Source: Alnus glutinosa
Taxonomy: Eukaryota > Streptophyta > Magnoliopsida > Fagales > Betulaceae
Assembly (NCBI RefSeq): GCF_958979055.1
Contig: NC_084894.1
Location: 5,399,001 to 5,463,000, forward strand
DNA length: 64,000 bases
Reading direction: 5' to 3'
The position numbers were made by a program, and so were the translations under genes. Under the pieces are notes generated by a model, which searched no databases, was not told where the DNA came from, and was given only the letters and a program-made list of their open reading frames with translations. Shown one piece after another: positions 1 to 10,200 of the stretch (position 1 is the stretch's first letter; each line of letters begins with the position of its first letter).

Positions 1-564
1 GTTTATGTTTTAATGATCGATATAATACTCGATATAATAAGTGTCAGGTACATATTAATTCGAAAAAAATTATAATAAAAACTATAGTAACCCAAATTTG
101 CAGGGAACTTATTTGAAACCGCTAGTTTGTAATTCTAACTGAACGGATACCTTATCTCTAATAAATTTAAGAGGAAAAATAAGACCTATCTAATATGTAA
201 CCAACCTATAAATAAAAGCTCTATGAAACTTTTATTCAAGAAATTAAACACATATGAAAACATTTTATTTCAAGGAAAGCGGCAAAGGATGTGATTTAAA
301 TGCTAATTTCATGAGTTTTTATTTTTAAAAGGAAATTAAATGGTTAAATTTTTTTTTTTTTAATAATTGTATTTTGTACCTGAAGGCAAGGCAGTCGTCA
401 ATATCAGCTGTAAATGGCAAGTAAATAGCAGTCAAAAGCAGTCCACCACACATCTCCTTTCCTTGCCTTTTGTGAAGGAAATCGCCCAGTCTCCCCCCAT
501 CCTATCCTCCATTAAATCCCGAAAGCTTCACTCTCAGTCTCAGTGTAATTAATAAACGCCACAC
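1..564 (+). promoter_or_regulatory. Upstream region and probable 5' leader of the F-box/kelch gene
   Basis: The first ~360 bases are AT-rich with no coding signal and end in a T run. From about 420 the composition changes to C- and CT-rich sequence (for example 455-545), as is common in plant 5' leaders, and this runs to the ATG at 565. No TATA box can be assigned with confidence. The 61-codon open frame at 367-552 looks like chance and is not called. Confidence 0.4.
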
Positions 565-1842
565 ATGTCAGAGAGCTGCAACTCTCGCCACTTCTCGTGG
601 CTCATGAAATCCTGCTTCCCCAATCCAAACGACACCAAATCCTTATCCCAGACCCACATTCTTGGCGACCAATGCGCCACCACCACTGTCTCCTCTCTAC
701 CGGACGACCTCTTGCTGGAGTGCCTCTCGCGGGTCCCACCTTCTTCTCTGCCCTCCATTTCCGCCGTTTGCCCCAGGTGGGCCCGTCTCCTCGACTCCTC
801 TCACTTCTTGGATCTCCGCCGTTCCTACCGCCTACTCCACCACTCTGTCTTCGCGGTCTCCGCCACCGACTCGGGCCTCTACGCCGCCAGTCTGCGCTTG
901 CAGACCGATGCGCTCTGGAAGGTCGCCTTCTTCCTCCCCGACAACGCCGTTTCTCTCGGGAACTTCCATGGGTTGCTCTTCCACGCTCGCCTGTCCGCGG
1001 TGGGTCCTAAGATTTTTATCATCGGTCGGAACGCGATGGTGCGTTACGACACTTGGTCCGGAACGGTGGTTCCGAGATCGGCGATGATCTTCCCGAGGAA
1101 GAAGTTCGCCGCCGCCGTGGTTTCCGGCAAGATCTACGCTGCCGGAGGGGGTCCGAACGCGGTGGAGGAGTACGATCCTGGATCCGACACGTGGCGCGTG
1201 GTCGCCAACGCTCCGAGGAGGCGGTACGGCTGCATCGGAGCCTCGGTGGACGGGGTGTTCTACGTGATCGGGGGGCTCAAGATCGGCGCATCGGGGAACG
1301 AGCCCTCACGCACCACTGCCAACACGGAGGCCCACGTGTACGCGAGCTCAATGGATTTGTACGACGTGGAGGCGCGTGGGTGGCTGAGAAGCCGAGCCGT
1401 ACCCGGAGGCGGCTGCGCAGTGGCGGCTTGCGCCGCTGCCGGACACGTGTACGTCCTCGCCAGCCACGCCGTGGAGCTATCGTTTTGGAGATTCGACGCG
1501 CGAAGAAAAAGCATTGGTAATATCAACGCTAACAGTAACAATAGCAGTAGCAGTGGCAATAGTGGGTTTGGGGAGTGGTGTAGGTTAAAGAGCCCTCCAC
1601 TACCGGCGCAAGTTAGACTAGACAGCACCGTTAGGTTCAGTTGCGTGGGGGTGGGCGAGAAGGTAGTGTTGGTGCAAGTCACCGGTTGCATTGACGACTT
1701 GTTGCGGCGGAGTGGGAGGAGTTCGAGGGGTCTGAGAGAAGGGCTTGTGTTGGTCTATGACTCCTCTGGCGGAGAGTGGAGCAGAGCGGCGGATCTGCCG
1801 GAGGTGATTCGACGCGCCGCCTGTGTGTCTGTGGAGTGCTGA
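565..1842 (+). CDS. F-box/kelch-repeat protein (At5g26960-like)
   Basis: This is an intronless gene of 425 codons. Residues 44-86 form an F-box (SLPDDLLLECLSRVPPSS, then CPRWARLLDS), the part that binds SKP1/ASK in SCF ubiquitin ligases. Kelch-type beta-propeller repeats follow: residues 145-176 (FIIGRNAMVRYDTWSG), 177-222 (FPRKKFAAAVVSGKIYAAGG, then EEYDPGSDTW), 223-285 (YGCIGASVDGVFYVIGG, then MDLYDVEARGW) and weaker ones to the end. A low-complexity Ser/Asn linker lies at 316-335. The expected role is a substrate receptor recruiting a protein for ubiquitylation; the substrate cannot be read from sequence. The start at 565 is the first ATG of the frame and gives a plausible plant-type N-terminus. 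GC content is far above the flanks, which is usual for single-exon F-box/kelch genes. The nearest named family from memory is At5g26960; that placement is unverified. Confidence 0.9.
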   Translation: MSESCNSRHFSWLMKSCFPNPNDTKSLSQTHILGDQCATTTVSSLPDDLLLECLSRVPPSSLPSISAVCPRWARLLDSSHFLDLRRSYRLLHHSVFAVSATDSGLYAASLRLQTDALWKVAFFLPDNAVSLGNFHGLLFHARLSAVGPKIFIIGRNAMVRYDTWSGTVVPRSAMIFPRKKFAAAVVSGKIYAAGGGPNAVEEYDPGSDTWRVVANAPRRRYGCIGASVDGVFYVIGGLKIGASGNEPSRTTANTEAHVYASSMDLYDVEARGWLRSRAVPGGGCAVAACAAAGHVYVLASHAVELSFWRFDARRKSIGNINANSNNSSSSGNSGFGEWCRLKSPPLPAQVRLDSTVRFSCVGVGEKVVLVQVTGCIDDLLRRSGRSSRGLREGLVLVYDSSGGEWSRAADLPEVIRRAACVSVEC

Positions 1843-2875
1843 ATGGCGCATGTTAGGGGGGCCGAGGGGGGACCTTCGCAACCTGCACACCGTACATGGT
1901 GATTGTCGTTGCGCGTGTCCTTAGGGATTATGGGGGAAAGCGTCGTTTTGGGTGCATATATGGAAGACAGTGTGTTGATTGGCCCTATTTTGGCGCAAAT
2001 TTGGCGCTATCTAATTGAAGGTTTTTTTAAGATTAGGAATTTGGGTATGGGCTACAATGGTGTTTGGACAAAATTGTGTGTGGTTAATTGCCTGTCTTCT
2101 TTACTTCATTGGTTGTCTTCTTCTTCTGGACGGTTATTGCTGCTTTTAATGTGAGGAAATAAATATGATGGAATTAAGAAAAGCTACTTATGGAGGGAGA
2201 ATGGGAGCTAGTTGTGCTGATGTGGTTACATGGTCCAACGTGTTGTTTATTTTTAATTATAAATTTAATTAATATTATATAATATTTATATTTATTGTTA
2301 AATATTTTCTTAGTATTGAAAATTGGAGTTCCCCAAGACTTATGTAAGGTGGTATGTCAAGGGAGTGGTGACAACCCTTGAGAGCATTCTTATCCAGGGT
2401 AAAATGGAAACCAAAATGATTTACATTTGGTGAATTGGTTTACTCACCAAATATATTTAAAAAAAAAAAAATTGAAAAAATTTGTAACATTCTTTGTCCT
2501 CTCAAGGAAATAATAAAGAAATCATTAAAAATGAATATTTAAATAGAATAATAAAAATTAATAACTAAAATAAAGAGTTAAATGTAGGTTCTTTTGAAAA
2601 AGTATGGTAGTTAAAATGAAAAAATATATATTTTTTTTTTTAAGCTAAAATTGTGAGTAATTTTGCTGAACTGAATGCGACTAGTCTAAGCATATTCCAA
2701 AGGTTGTCGTACCTACCTAAAGTTGTTTTGGGAATTGGGAGTGATGAAACCCACAAACCTTTTTCGAAGGTGGTTCCAGGTTGAACAGCGCTTAACAACC
2801 AATTTTCATTATTAAAAAATATTTACAATATTTTAATATTAAAACATTCATCAATAAAATTTAAAATTGAAAATT
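1843..2875 (+). other. 3' flank of the F-box/kelch gene and AT-rich spacer
   Basis: The first ~300 bases after the stop look like 3' UTR and end near an AATAAA at 2158-2163, a plausible poly(A) signal 316 nt past the stop. The rest is AT-rich DNA with A and T runs (for example 2460-2471 and 2630-2642) and no gene that I can support. Confidence 0.4.
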
Positions 2876-3292
2876 GGGAACTTTACTCAAGTTATTGAAC
2901 TTCAAAACGTCTTAAATTAGAATATTTAATTTTTAAAACATCTTAATAACAAATATTTCGTTAAGATTTGTCGTTAAATCCTGTTTTTAAAATATTCATG
3001 TATTTATTTTTTTTAAAAAAAATTATAAATTTTTTTAAAGATTCAAGCATAAGTATTTTTGTAAATTCTGTTAGATTTTGACCAGCATCTAAATCCTAGC
3101 AATTTTTTTTTTTTCTTAAAAAAAAAATTAGGGGTATTTTAAGAATTTTGGTAGGATTTAATAGCAAATCATAACGGAGTACCTATAATTGAAACGTTTG
3201 AAAAATTGAATATCTTAATTTGAAACATTTTGAAATTCAGTACCCTTAAATTAAATAGGCTTATAGTTCAATACCCTAAAGTGAAATTTTCC
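2876..3292. mobile_element. Degenerate MITE-like inverted-repeat element
   Basis: The left end reads GGGAACTTTACTCAAGTTAT followed by TGAACT. The reverse complement of the right end reads GGAAAATTTCACTTTAGGGT followed by ATTGAACTA, so the termini are imperfect inverted repeats of about 28 bp. The interior is AT-rich and non-coding and also folds back on itself (CTTAAATTAGAATATTTAAT against the TTGAATATCTTAATTTGAAA region). No clean target duplication could be fixed, so the superfamily is open. Confidence 0.45.
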
Positions 3293-6200
3293 ATATTAAA
3301 AGTAGATGACATGTAAGGCATACTATGTTAGTAATTTCGCATCTCAAGAATTAGAAAATAATTAGACTCGGTCCTCGGACGTTATTTGTTGCACCCTTTT
3401 TGGTTCTTTCCCGTAGATCCAATGATTTTGTATCTGATGGAGTCCCAAGCTAACCCACGTACTTGATTGTTGTAGTGGCAGCAACTTGTCTCAACTGCTA
3501 TTAGTAGTGGCAGCAAAGCAGCCCATGGCCCATGATCTTCACATGGAGGAGGTTGAGGAAAGTTGGTATTAGTGGGTTGATAGAAGTTATATTGTGATAG
3601 GTTAGTATAAGTTATATTCAATGGTAATGGGTAGTTATATTTCATATAGTGGTCGTGTGTTAGTAGCTCTAGTATAAAACAAGGTCTAGATTATAGAGAA
3701 TGGAATTATTGAATATTGTATTAACATTTGTCATTGTGGTCTTCTCCTACTCTAAGTAGAGTATTGTGGTGTTCTTCTACCCTAAGTGAGAAATTGTGGT
3801 CTCTCCTATCCAAAAGGAGTCATTATTTATCTATTTCTATTCAATTAGTCGTGGGTTCCTATCGGTATCCATCCTCCTCTAGCTCTTTACCTATAAGAAA
3901 ACTTTTAAATCCAGTTGTAGACCTCAAAATATATTGCCTTGCTGTTATTTGTTTCACAACCCATGATATTTCATTATCTGAATGTACTTTAATCTCATAA
4001 TTTTCAAAGCCCAATCCGTAGTTGGTCTGAAACTAAGAATTTTTCATGTGCATTTTGCACTTACAAATACGAGCATGGGCAGCTACCACTTGAACCATTG
4101 GCAGCTTTCCCTCTTACTCATTCCATCTTGAGGTTCCTCTCACGCAGAGGTGTGAAACAAATTGCTACAATGGAGCGTGTTATTTTTTGGCCTTTTTTTT
4201 TGGTTATTTGTAATTTTCTTTTGCTTAGAATTGCTGTTATAATGTTATTTTCACTCAACTAAAAAAAGAAACCCAAAATCTGAGGGGAGGTCGTGAGGGT
4301 AACATATTACAAGTCAATCAAATTGAAAATTATTCCTCCGATTTTAAAGATGATACATAAATCATTTTATCATCATTGAATAAAACAATAAAGAAAAATG
4401 ACAAAAAAAAAAAAACTCAACTATACCCAAAATTATTTGAACAAACATGATTCAAACAATATGAGCGGTTAAATTATCGCTTATTTCAAAAAAATTGACG
4501 GATAGAAATAAATGAAGTTAATCATTTAACAAACCCTTAACTGGTGAGATAACATCATATAGAATATTTAATTGAAATGAAAGGTGAAAGGTAAAAAACG
4601 GAGTTAAGGTTCGAATTTAGGATATTTGACTCTTATACCATATCAAATTATCACTTATCTTAAAAGCTTAAGTTGATAGAAAATAAAATATTTAATAATT
4701 TAATTTATATTCTATCACGAGCTAAGCCGTTCTCAGTTCAATTACGCCGTAACCCTAATTTTTATTTATTTATTATTATTTATGAATTCTAACTTTAAGA
4801 TACTATAAAAGTCTACAACTTTTTGTATTGATAAAGCTATAGTTTTAAACCTTCAATTACTTTAAAACATATTTGTAGTAATAACAAAAAGATCTAAATG
4901 AAAAGAATTGTTTCCTTGCTAGGATGTGAATTGAAGTCATGTTGTCAGAATCATCCTTCACATCCACTTCAGTTTTTCATGTTCTTCCTTATTTTCATTT
5001 TCTCTTGGGATTCAGTCAGTGAGAAGAACTGGATTGAAGGAACCCATAACCTTATCTTTGAAAGGCTCTTGGGATTCAGTTAGTGACAAGAAACCTGGAT
5101 TGTAGGACCCATAACCTTATCTTTGAAAGGCTTACGGGAAGTGAATTTGATCTCTTTCTTTGGATGCTCCCAATTCACATGCTGATCGGAAGGATATTAA
5201 GAGAGAATTCATATGAGATTCATCTACTGAAATAAATTTTTAACTGTCCGGTCACGTACTTGGCCAAGTAAGTCCATGTGACTTCTCTTATATGTGTTGT
5301 CTAAATTACAAGCAATTTAAAAAAAAATAAAAAAAAATACTGAGAATACTTATCCCAATCTCATCAGGGTGGAGAGTGAGAATAGGCATGCAGGTGTCCT
5401 CTTTCATGCTTTATCTGATCAATTAAATATGATTTTTTTTTTTTTTTTGAATTTCCAAATTTCAGTCAAACTGACATTCTTTAGTAATCCTCAAAAATCT
5501 TGAAAAGCCTAAAATTTAACCCGATACCCTTCGCCCTACGGGAATTAATTTCCCTTAATTCCAGTGAAAACCAAAAATTCTCAAAACTTCTAGTGAATCA
5601 GAAACTGAGAAGGACAAGCAAACCCTAGGCAAACAAATCTCAGGTAAAAGCTTAGAGTTCCAATTGGTAGGCAACCATGCCAGAGATAGAGAGACTGATA
5701 AGGATCTCGAGTAGTTTATTGTTTAAATATTTGGACAATACATGTGAGAGAGTTCACATAAGATCTATCTGTTCGAGTAAGGAGTTGAAAAATTCAAAAT
5801 TTATTTGGGTAGGTGGGTCTTATATAAACTGTCACAATATACTGACTAAATTGTAACATTACTGGAGATCCCAATCATAGAAAGACCAATTGCATACCAA
5901 ATCAATGCCATAGATTTCAGCGATTCATGTGTTGGGAGAGAGAAATTACACTTGAGTTAGGAAAAAAAATCCAATAATGATTTGTGTTTGATTTTATTAT
6001 TCTGTAATTATATAATGAGAAATGATTCATTTCCTCTCATTGAATACACAGTCTCCTCGTATCAAATGCTCATTTTGAAAAATAAAAGGATGGGAGAATG
6101 ATCAAGAGAGAATGTACAATACGTCTCTTATATAATTGTACATGGATCCTGCATATATGTGCATATATTGGCAAAAGAGAAGCCACACAAAGTAGTAACA

Positions 6201-6348
6201 AATGAGATTTTAATATTTCTCCTTTCCCTCTCCCCTATTGAATAGAAAAAAAAAAAAAAAAAGGAAAAAAAAGAAGATTTGAACATTGAGAGCTTATACT
6301 CATAAATTGGTGCCTTAACTAATTATTCATGCTACTATGCATTATGCT
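3293..6348. other. Non-coding AT-rich intergenic DNA with old repeats
   Basis: No gene is supported here. The stretch 3590-3830 has TATA-like and repeated short motifs (GTGGTCTTCTCCTACTCTAA, then GTGGTGTTCTTCTACCCTAA) that look like the end of an old LTR, but no partner LTR was found. Homopolymer and (A)n(T)n tracts are frequent (5431-5449, 6247-6262). The remainder is AT-rich with scattered stops in all frames. Confidence 0.4.
5002..5132. repeat. Two-copy tandem repeat, period 64 bp
   Basis: CTCTTGGGATTCAGT begins at 5002 and again at 5066, and both units end in CATAACCTTATCTTTGAAAG. The units differ by a few substitutions and small indels. This is a local duplication in non-coding DNA with no visible function. 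Confidence 0.85.
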
Positions 6349-6453
6349 TAAAAAAAAATTGGAAATGATTTATTTTATGATTTAAATTTTGTTTTGTTGT
6401 GTTACCATAAAATAAAATTTAAACCATAAAATAAATCATTTCCAATTTTTTTT
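6349..6453. repeat. Long foldback (inverted repeat) with short loop
   Basis: The left arm AAAAATTGGAAATGATTTAT is followed by TTTATGATTTAAATTTTG. The right arm is its near-exact reverse complement, ending ATAAATCATTTCCAATTTTT. The loop around GTTGTGTT is short. This is a strong hairpin, probably a foldback MITE. Confidence 0.75.
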
Positions 6454-6460
6454 GACAAAT

Positions 6461-6674
6461 ATTCTTTCAATTTCAAGTAAAATGAAGAGTAACCACTTTA
6501 TGGTCAATATTTTATTTTACTACATCTAACCGTGTACATGATGTCATGAAGAACATGTTGTCAGGTCATTTAAAAATTTTAAATGACGTGATATGATGTA
6601 CACCGTTAGATGTAACAAAATAAAATTCTTCCTATAAAATGACTCATCTTCATTTTACTTAAAATGAAAAGAAT
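6461..6674. mobile_element. Foldback MITE with long terminal inverted repeats
   Basis: The left end ATTCTTTCAATTTCAAGTAA continues AATGAAGAGTAACC. The right end, reverse complemented, is ATTCTTTTCATTTTAAGTAA followed by AATGAAGATGAGTC. An inner pair (ACATCTAACCGTGTACATGA against TGATGTACACCGTTAGATGT) makes nearly the whole element self-complementary. A third, smaller foldback follows at about 6690-6762 (TTGGTATATATAGTGTCACT against AGTATGACAATATATACCA). Confidence 0.65.
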
Positions 6675-7012
6675 TCTATTCCGTGTTATGTTGGTATATA
6701 TAGTGTCACTTTATTTAAAATTTTAAATAGTATGACAATATATACCATTAAATATGTAAACATAAAATCTAGACCATGAAATGCTATTTCTCTAATTTTT
6801 AATGAAAGGGAGAGAATCTGACCTGTGAATCTGTGATAATCTAGAAAGGTTTGGCCTTTTGCATTATTAGTTTATATTTTGGGTTTGTATCCTTAGTTAT
6901 TAGCAATTAAGGTAACAAATGTGAGATAGTCTTTATGGATCCCACTTGCTCGAGCACTGTCTCAGACCTGCTCAAACAAGTTAAAAATAGAAATGAATAA
7001 AACTTAAAAAGC

Positions 7013-7085
7013 TGGAGATGCAGGGTATCGAACCCTGTACCTCTCGCATGCAAAGCGAGCGCTCTACCATTTGAGCTACATCCCC
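7013..7085 (-). tRNA. tRNA-Ala (anticodon UGC)
   Basis: The reverse complement begins GGGGATGTAGCTCAAATGGT and ends in ...CATCTCC plus discriminator A, 73 nt in all. The seven-base acceptor stem (GGGGATG/CATCTCC) pairs with a single G-U. The D arm carries the A-box TAGCTCAAATGG, and the T arm has the B-box GGTTCGATACC. The anticodon loop TTTGCAT shows TGC, decoding GCA alanine codons. CCA is not encoded, as expected of a nuclear gene. It lies about 170 bp upstream of the eIF2B gamma start codon on the opposite strand. Confidence 0.95.
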
Positions 7086-7254
7086 ATATGTCAACTACTC
7101 TCTAAAGTATAATATAACCTCTATATATACAATTCACTAGTCCGTAGTCCATACCAGAAGTGAGAAGGCAGAAGACACACAGGGAAAGAGAGAGAGAAAG
7201 AGAAACCCCTAATTAATTCTCTCTGGTATTTCTCCTCTGCTCTGCTTTGCTCCG
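7086..7254 (+). promoter_or_regulatory. Compact promoter and 5' leader of the eIF2B gamma gene
   Basis: Only 169 bp separate the tRNA gene from the ATG, so promoter and leader must be short or overlap the tRNA. A TATATATA stretch occurs at about 7123-7130, followed by a GA-rich leader (GGGAAAGAGAGAGAGAAAGA, about 7181-7200) and AAACCCCTAATT at 7203-7214. The last resembles, but does not exactly match, the telo-box (AAACCCTA) found upstream of many plant translation genes. Confidence 0.4.
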
Positions 7255-10200
7255 ATGGATTTCCAAGTGGTAGTTCTGGCCGGTGGCGCCTCCAAGAATC
7301 TCATCCCTCTCGTCTCCAAGGTTCTGTCCCTCTCTCTGCTTGCTTTGCTTTTGGTCTCTCCGAATTCAAATTTTCCTTTCCCTTTTTCTTTTCCCTCTCG
7401 ATTTCCCCCAGAAACAGACGGTCCCTTGATTAATGTCCTCCTTGTATTTAGCCTCCAGTTTTCTTCTCTAACAAATTCCTACAATCTGCAATGGTTTTCT
7501 GAATGCAGGAGGTTCCGAAACCTCTACTTCCGGTGGCGAACCGGCCGGTTCTCTCGTACGTTCTGGAGCTGTTAGAGCAAAGTAACCTTAAGGATCTCAT
7601 CGTTGTACGGTTCCTGTTCTACTTGCTATTTAATCTAATTTCATCTTTAATTTATTTTTTTCTCTATGCTTTTCTTTTAATTTGTTGTACAAATGATTGA
7701 AATTTTGTTTGGTTTCTGGTTTGTTGATTTGTTTATATGTATGATTGTTTAGGTGGTTGAAGGGCAAGATGCGGCTGTTCGGGTTGGTGGTTGGATAACT
7801 GGGGCTTATGTTGGTCGCCTGCATGTCGAGGTATTTCCCGCGTTAGAAAGGAATAACTTTTGCTGCATACTTGTAGAATTTCATGCTTAATTGTATGAAT
7901 GCGTACTTTGCAGTAATCTTGATGTACTGACAATTGGCGAATGATCAAAATCCATGTGGAAGATGAATTTGGAAGTTTGGAAGTAATATAACATGATATT
8001 TTGGCATCCATGTTTCGGTATCAGCTTCTGTTGATAATGAAAAATATGGCGAAAGTAGCAGTAAAATAGTGCACAAAGTGGGGGTGATAATGCTGGTTGT
8101 TTTTGCTTTTTGGTCAAGTAATTAAGTTGACTAACTAATGCACCAATTAATAAAGGATATTAGGAAAATAATGTGATTGATGTTACAAGTCCAAGTGGTA
8201 CAAGGAATGCATTCCATCAGCTTGAACCTTGAAGTTCTTGCCACTTGTTTGTCTAGATTCTTAAGTTTGGAGGAAAGGGCGTGCCTTGTGTTTAATTTTA
8301 GAAATTGGACAAACTGTTTGAAACAATTTGAAATAAGGTGGATCTTCCTGCTAGGTTGGAAGAGATACTTGGATGTAGGATATAATGAGTGGCTAGATAG
8401 TTTGCGATGGGTGTTTTGGTTTTACTTCTGTGAAGGATATGGTCAGCTGTGGATTCTTACATCCACCATTTTTTTTTTTTGGTTATATTATTTATATAGG
8501 AATAGGGTGCTCTTGGTTTGACCAAAGGTTTTGCTTTATCCACGGGTAATGAGTTTTGATGTATTAGGTATATCTATATTTATAGAAGCTTTAATTTTCA
8601 TGCTTATCCTAAATATTGGTGCAGTTTATGAATGGCGAAAAAGAGCATTGGAATGGTCTTAGCTCTTAGGGAATCTAGTATCCTTATGCATGAATATAAT
8701 CGATTTGGTTGTTGTGGTTGGACTCTGTTATAGATTTCTGATCACATTTTCCATAGGGTCCTCTTATCTCTTCTCCAAGCTGAAGTGCAAAATCGTATGG
8801 ATACAATCAACATTGTGTATCATGATCAATTGGATTGTTTCTTTGTAGATTCCAATACAATAAGGCCCCGTTTGGTTCGCAGAATAGACCCTTGAAATGG
8901 AATGACTATTCCATAGGAATAGTCATACTTTTGTTTCATATGGGTCTATTCCTTAGAATAATTATTCTCATTGGAATACCTATTCATTTACGAAGAAGAA
9001 TATCTATTCCTTGGGGTAAATGCAATAATTTTCAGAAAAACTATTTCTTTTATATATATGGAGCTAGGGGTGGTCGCACCACCCTCGGAACACCTCGTGG
9101 TGGACCCCCGAGGCGTTCCGGGGGTGGTGCGACCACCCCCGGAGCTTTTGGGGGGTGGCATAGGCCACCCAGGTTTGGCTTCGGGGGTGGTTGCGGCCAC
9201 CCCCAAAGTCCCTCGAGGGTGGGAGGCCACCCCCGGCTCTTGGTGGGTGGCCGACCACCCCAATGGGTGGTCGACCACCCATGGGTTTTTTTTTCATTGA
9301 AAAGCATAAAAGGGGCAATCCAAGTATAGAAGAGAAACACCTACCCAGAAAGAGGTAGAGGGTTAAGAAAATCAAGAAAACTAAGCACATTGAGATCTGG
9401 AGTAGTTGTCTAGCGGAATTTTTTTTTTGAAAAAGAAAGACTTTAATTCCACCACCGTCCTCTTGCGGTTTTCAAAATTTCTATAATTTCTTTTCCTCTA
9501 AAGACACTACAAAGGACATGATAGAAGTATCTTCCACACTGCTACACCTTGAGGAGTGCCGCACACCTCTTTCAAACAAGCGAGAAGGTCTGCTACTTTT
9601 TTAGGCATAACATAAACTAAACCAACACATCTGATAATAGCATTTTATAAGGTACTGACAATCTCACAATTGAGTAGAAGATGATCCATAGACTCTCCAC
9701 TCCTCTTACACATACATCACTATTCAACTACAATGACATGTTGTTTTCTAAGGTTATCCATGATAAGGATATTCCCTAAGGCGGCTGTCCAAGCAAAGAA
9801 AGCCGCTCTGAAGGGATCTTTTTCTGGCAAATACATTTCCAAGAGAAGGGGGTGTTATAATGAGGTACAAGAACGTTATAGAATGATCTAACGGCAAACA
9901 TCCCTCTCTTGGAAGGGGCCCAGTGAATCTTGTCTTCCCCTCCCCGGCTCAATCTATGGGAATGAATCAATAAAATAAATCTCACATCCCTGAGATCACT
10001 CAGCTTCAGCCTGAGGTACAATAGCATTAGTTCTAATCTGCTCATGGGCTAGAGTGATTTTTAGTTTCTAGTTGAACCTTACCTAGTGAGAAAACTTTCC
10101 TTGAGTTAGGTTTAAGTCTGCCATTGCTTTATGTAGGCTTGATTCTAGTTAGATTTAGAAAACCTCTTTCTTTTTCTTTTAAAATAGAAATGGATCCTAC

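Noticed and set aside
367-552. 61-codon frame upstream of the F-box gene
   Set aside because: It lies in the CT-rich leader, has no recognisable domain and no codon bias, and is probably chance.
1260-1890. Minus-strand frames opposite the F-box/kelch gene
   Set aside because: They are antisense shadows of a GC-rich coding sequence, with no domains.
8835-9390. Overlapping Pro/Gly/His-rich frames on both strands
   Set aside because: They are produced by the GGTGG/CCACC palindrome chain in an intron and do not resemble proteins.
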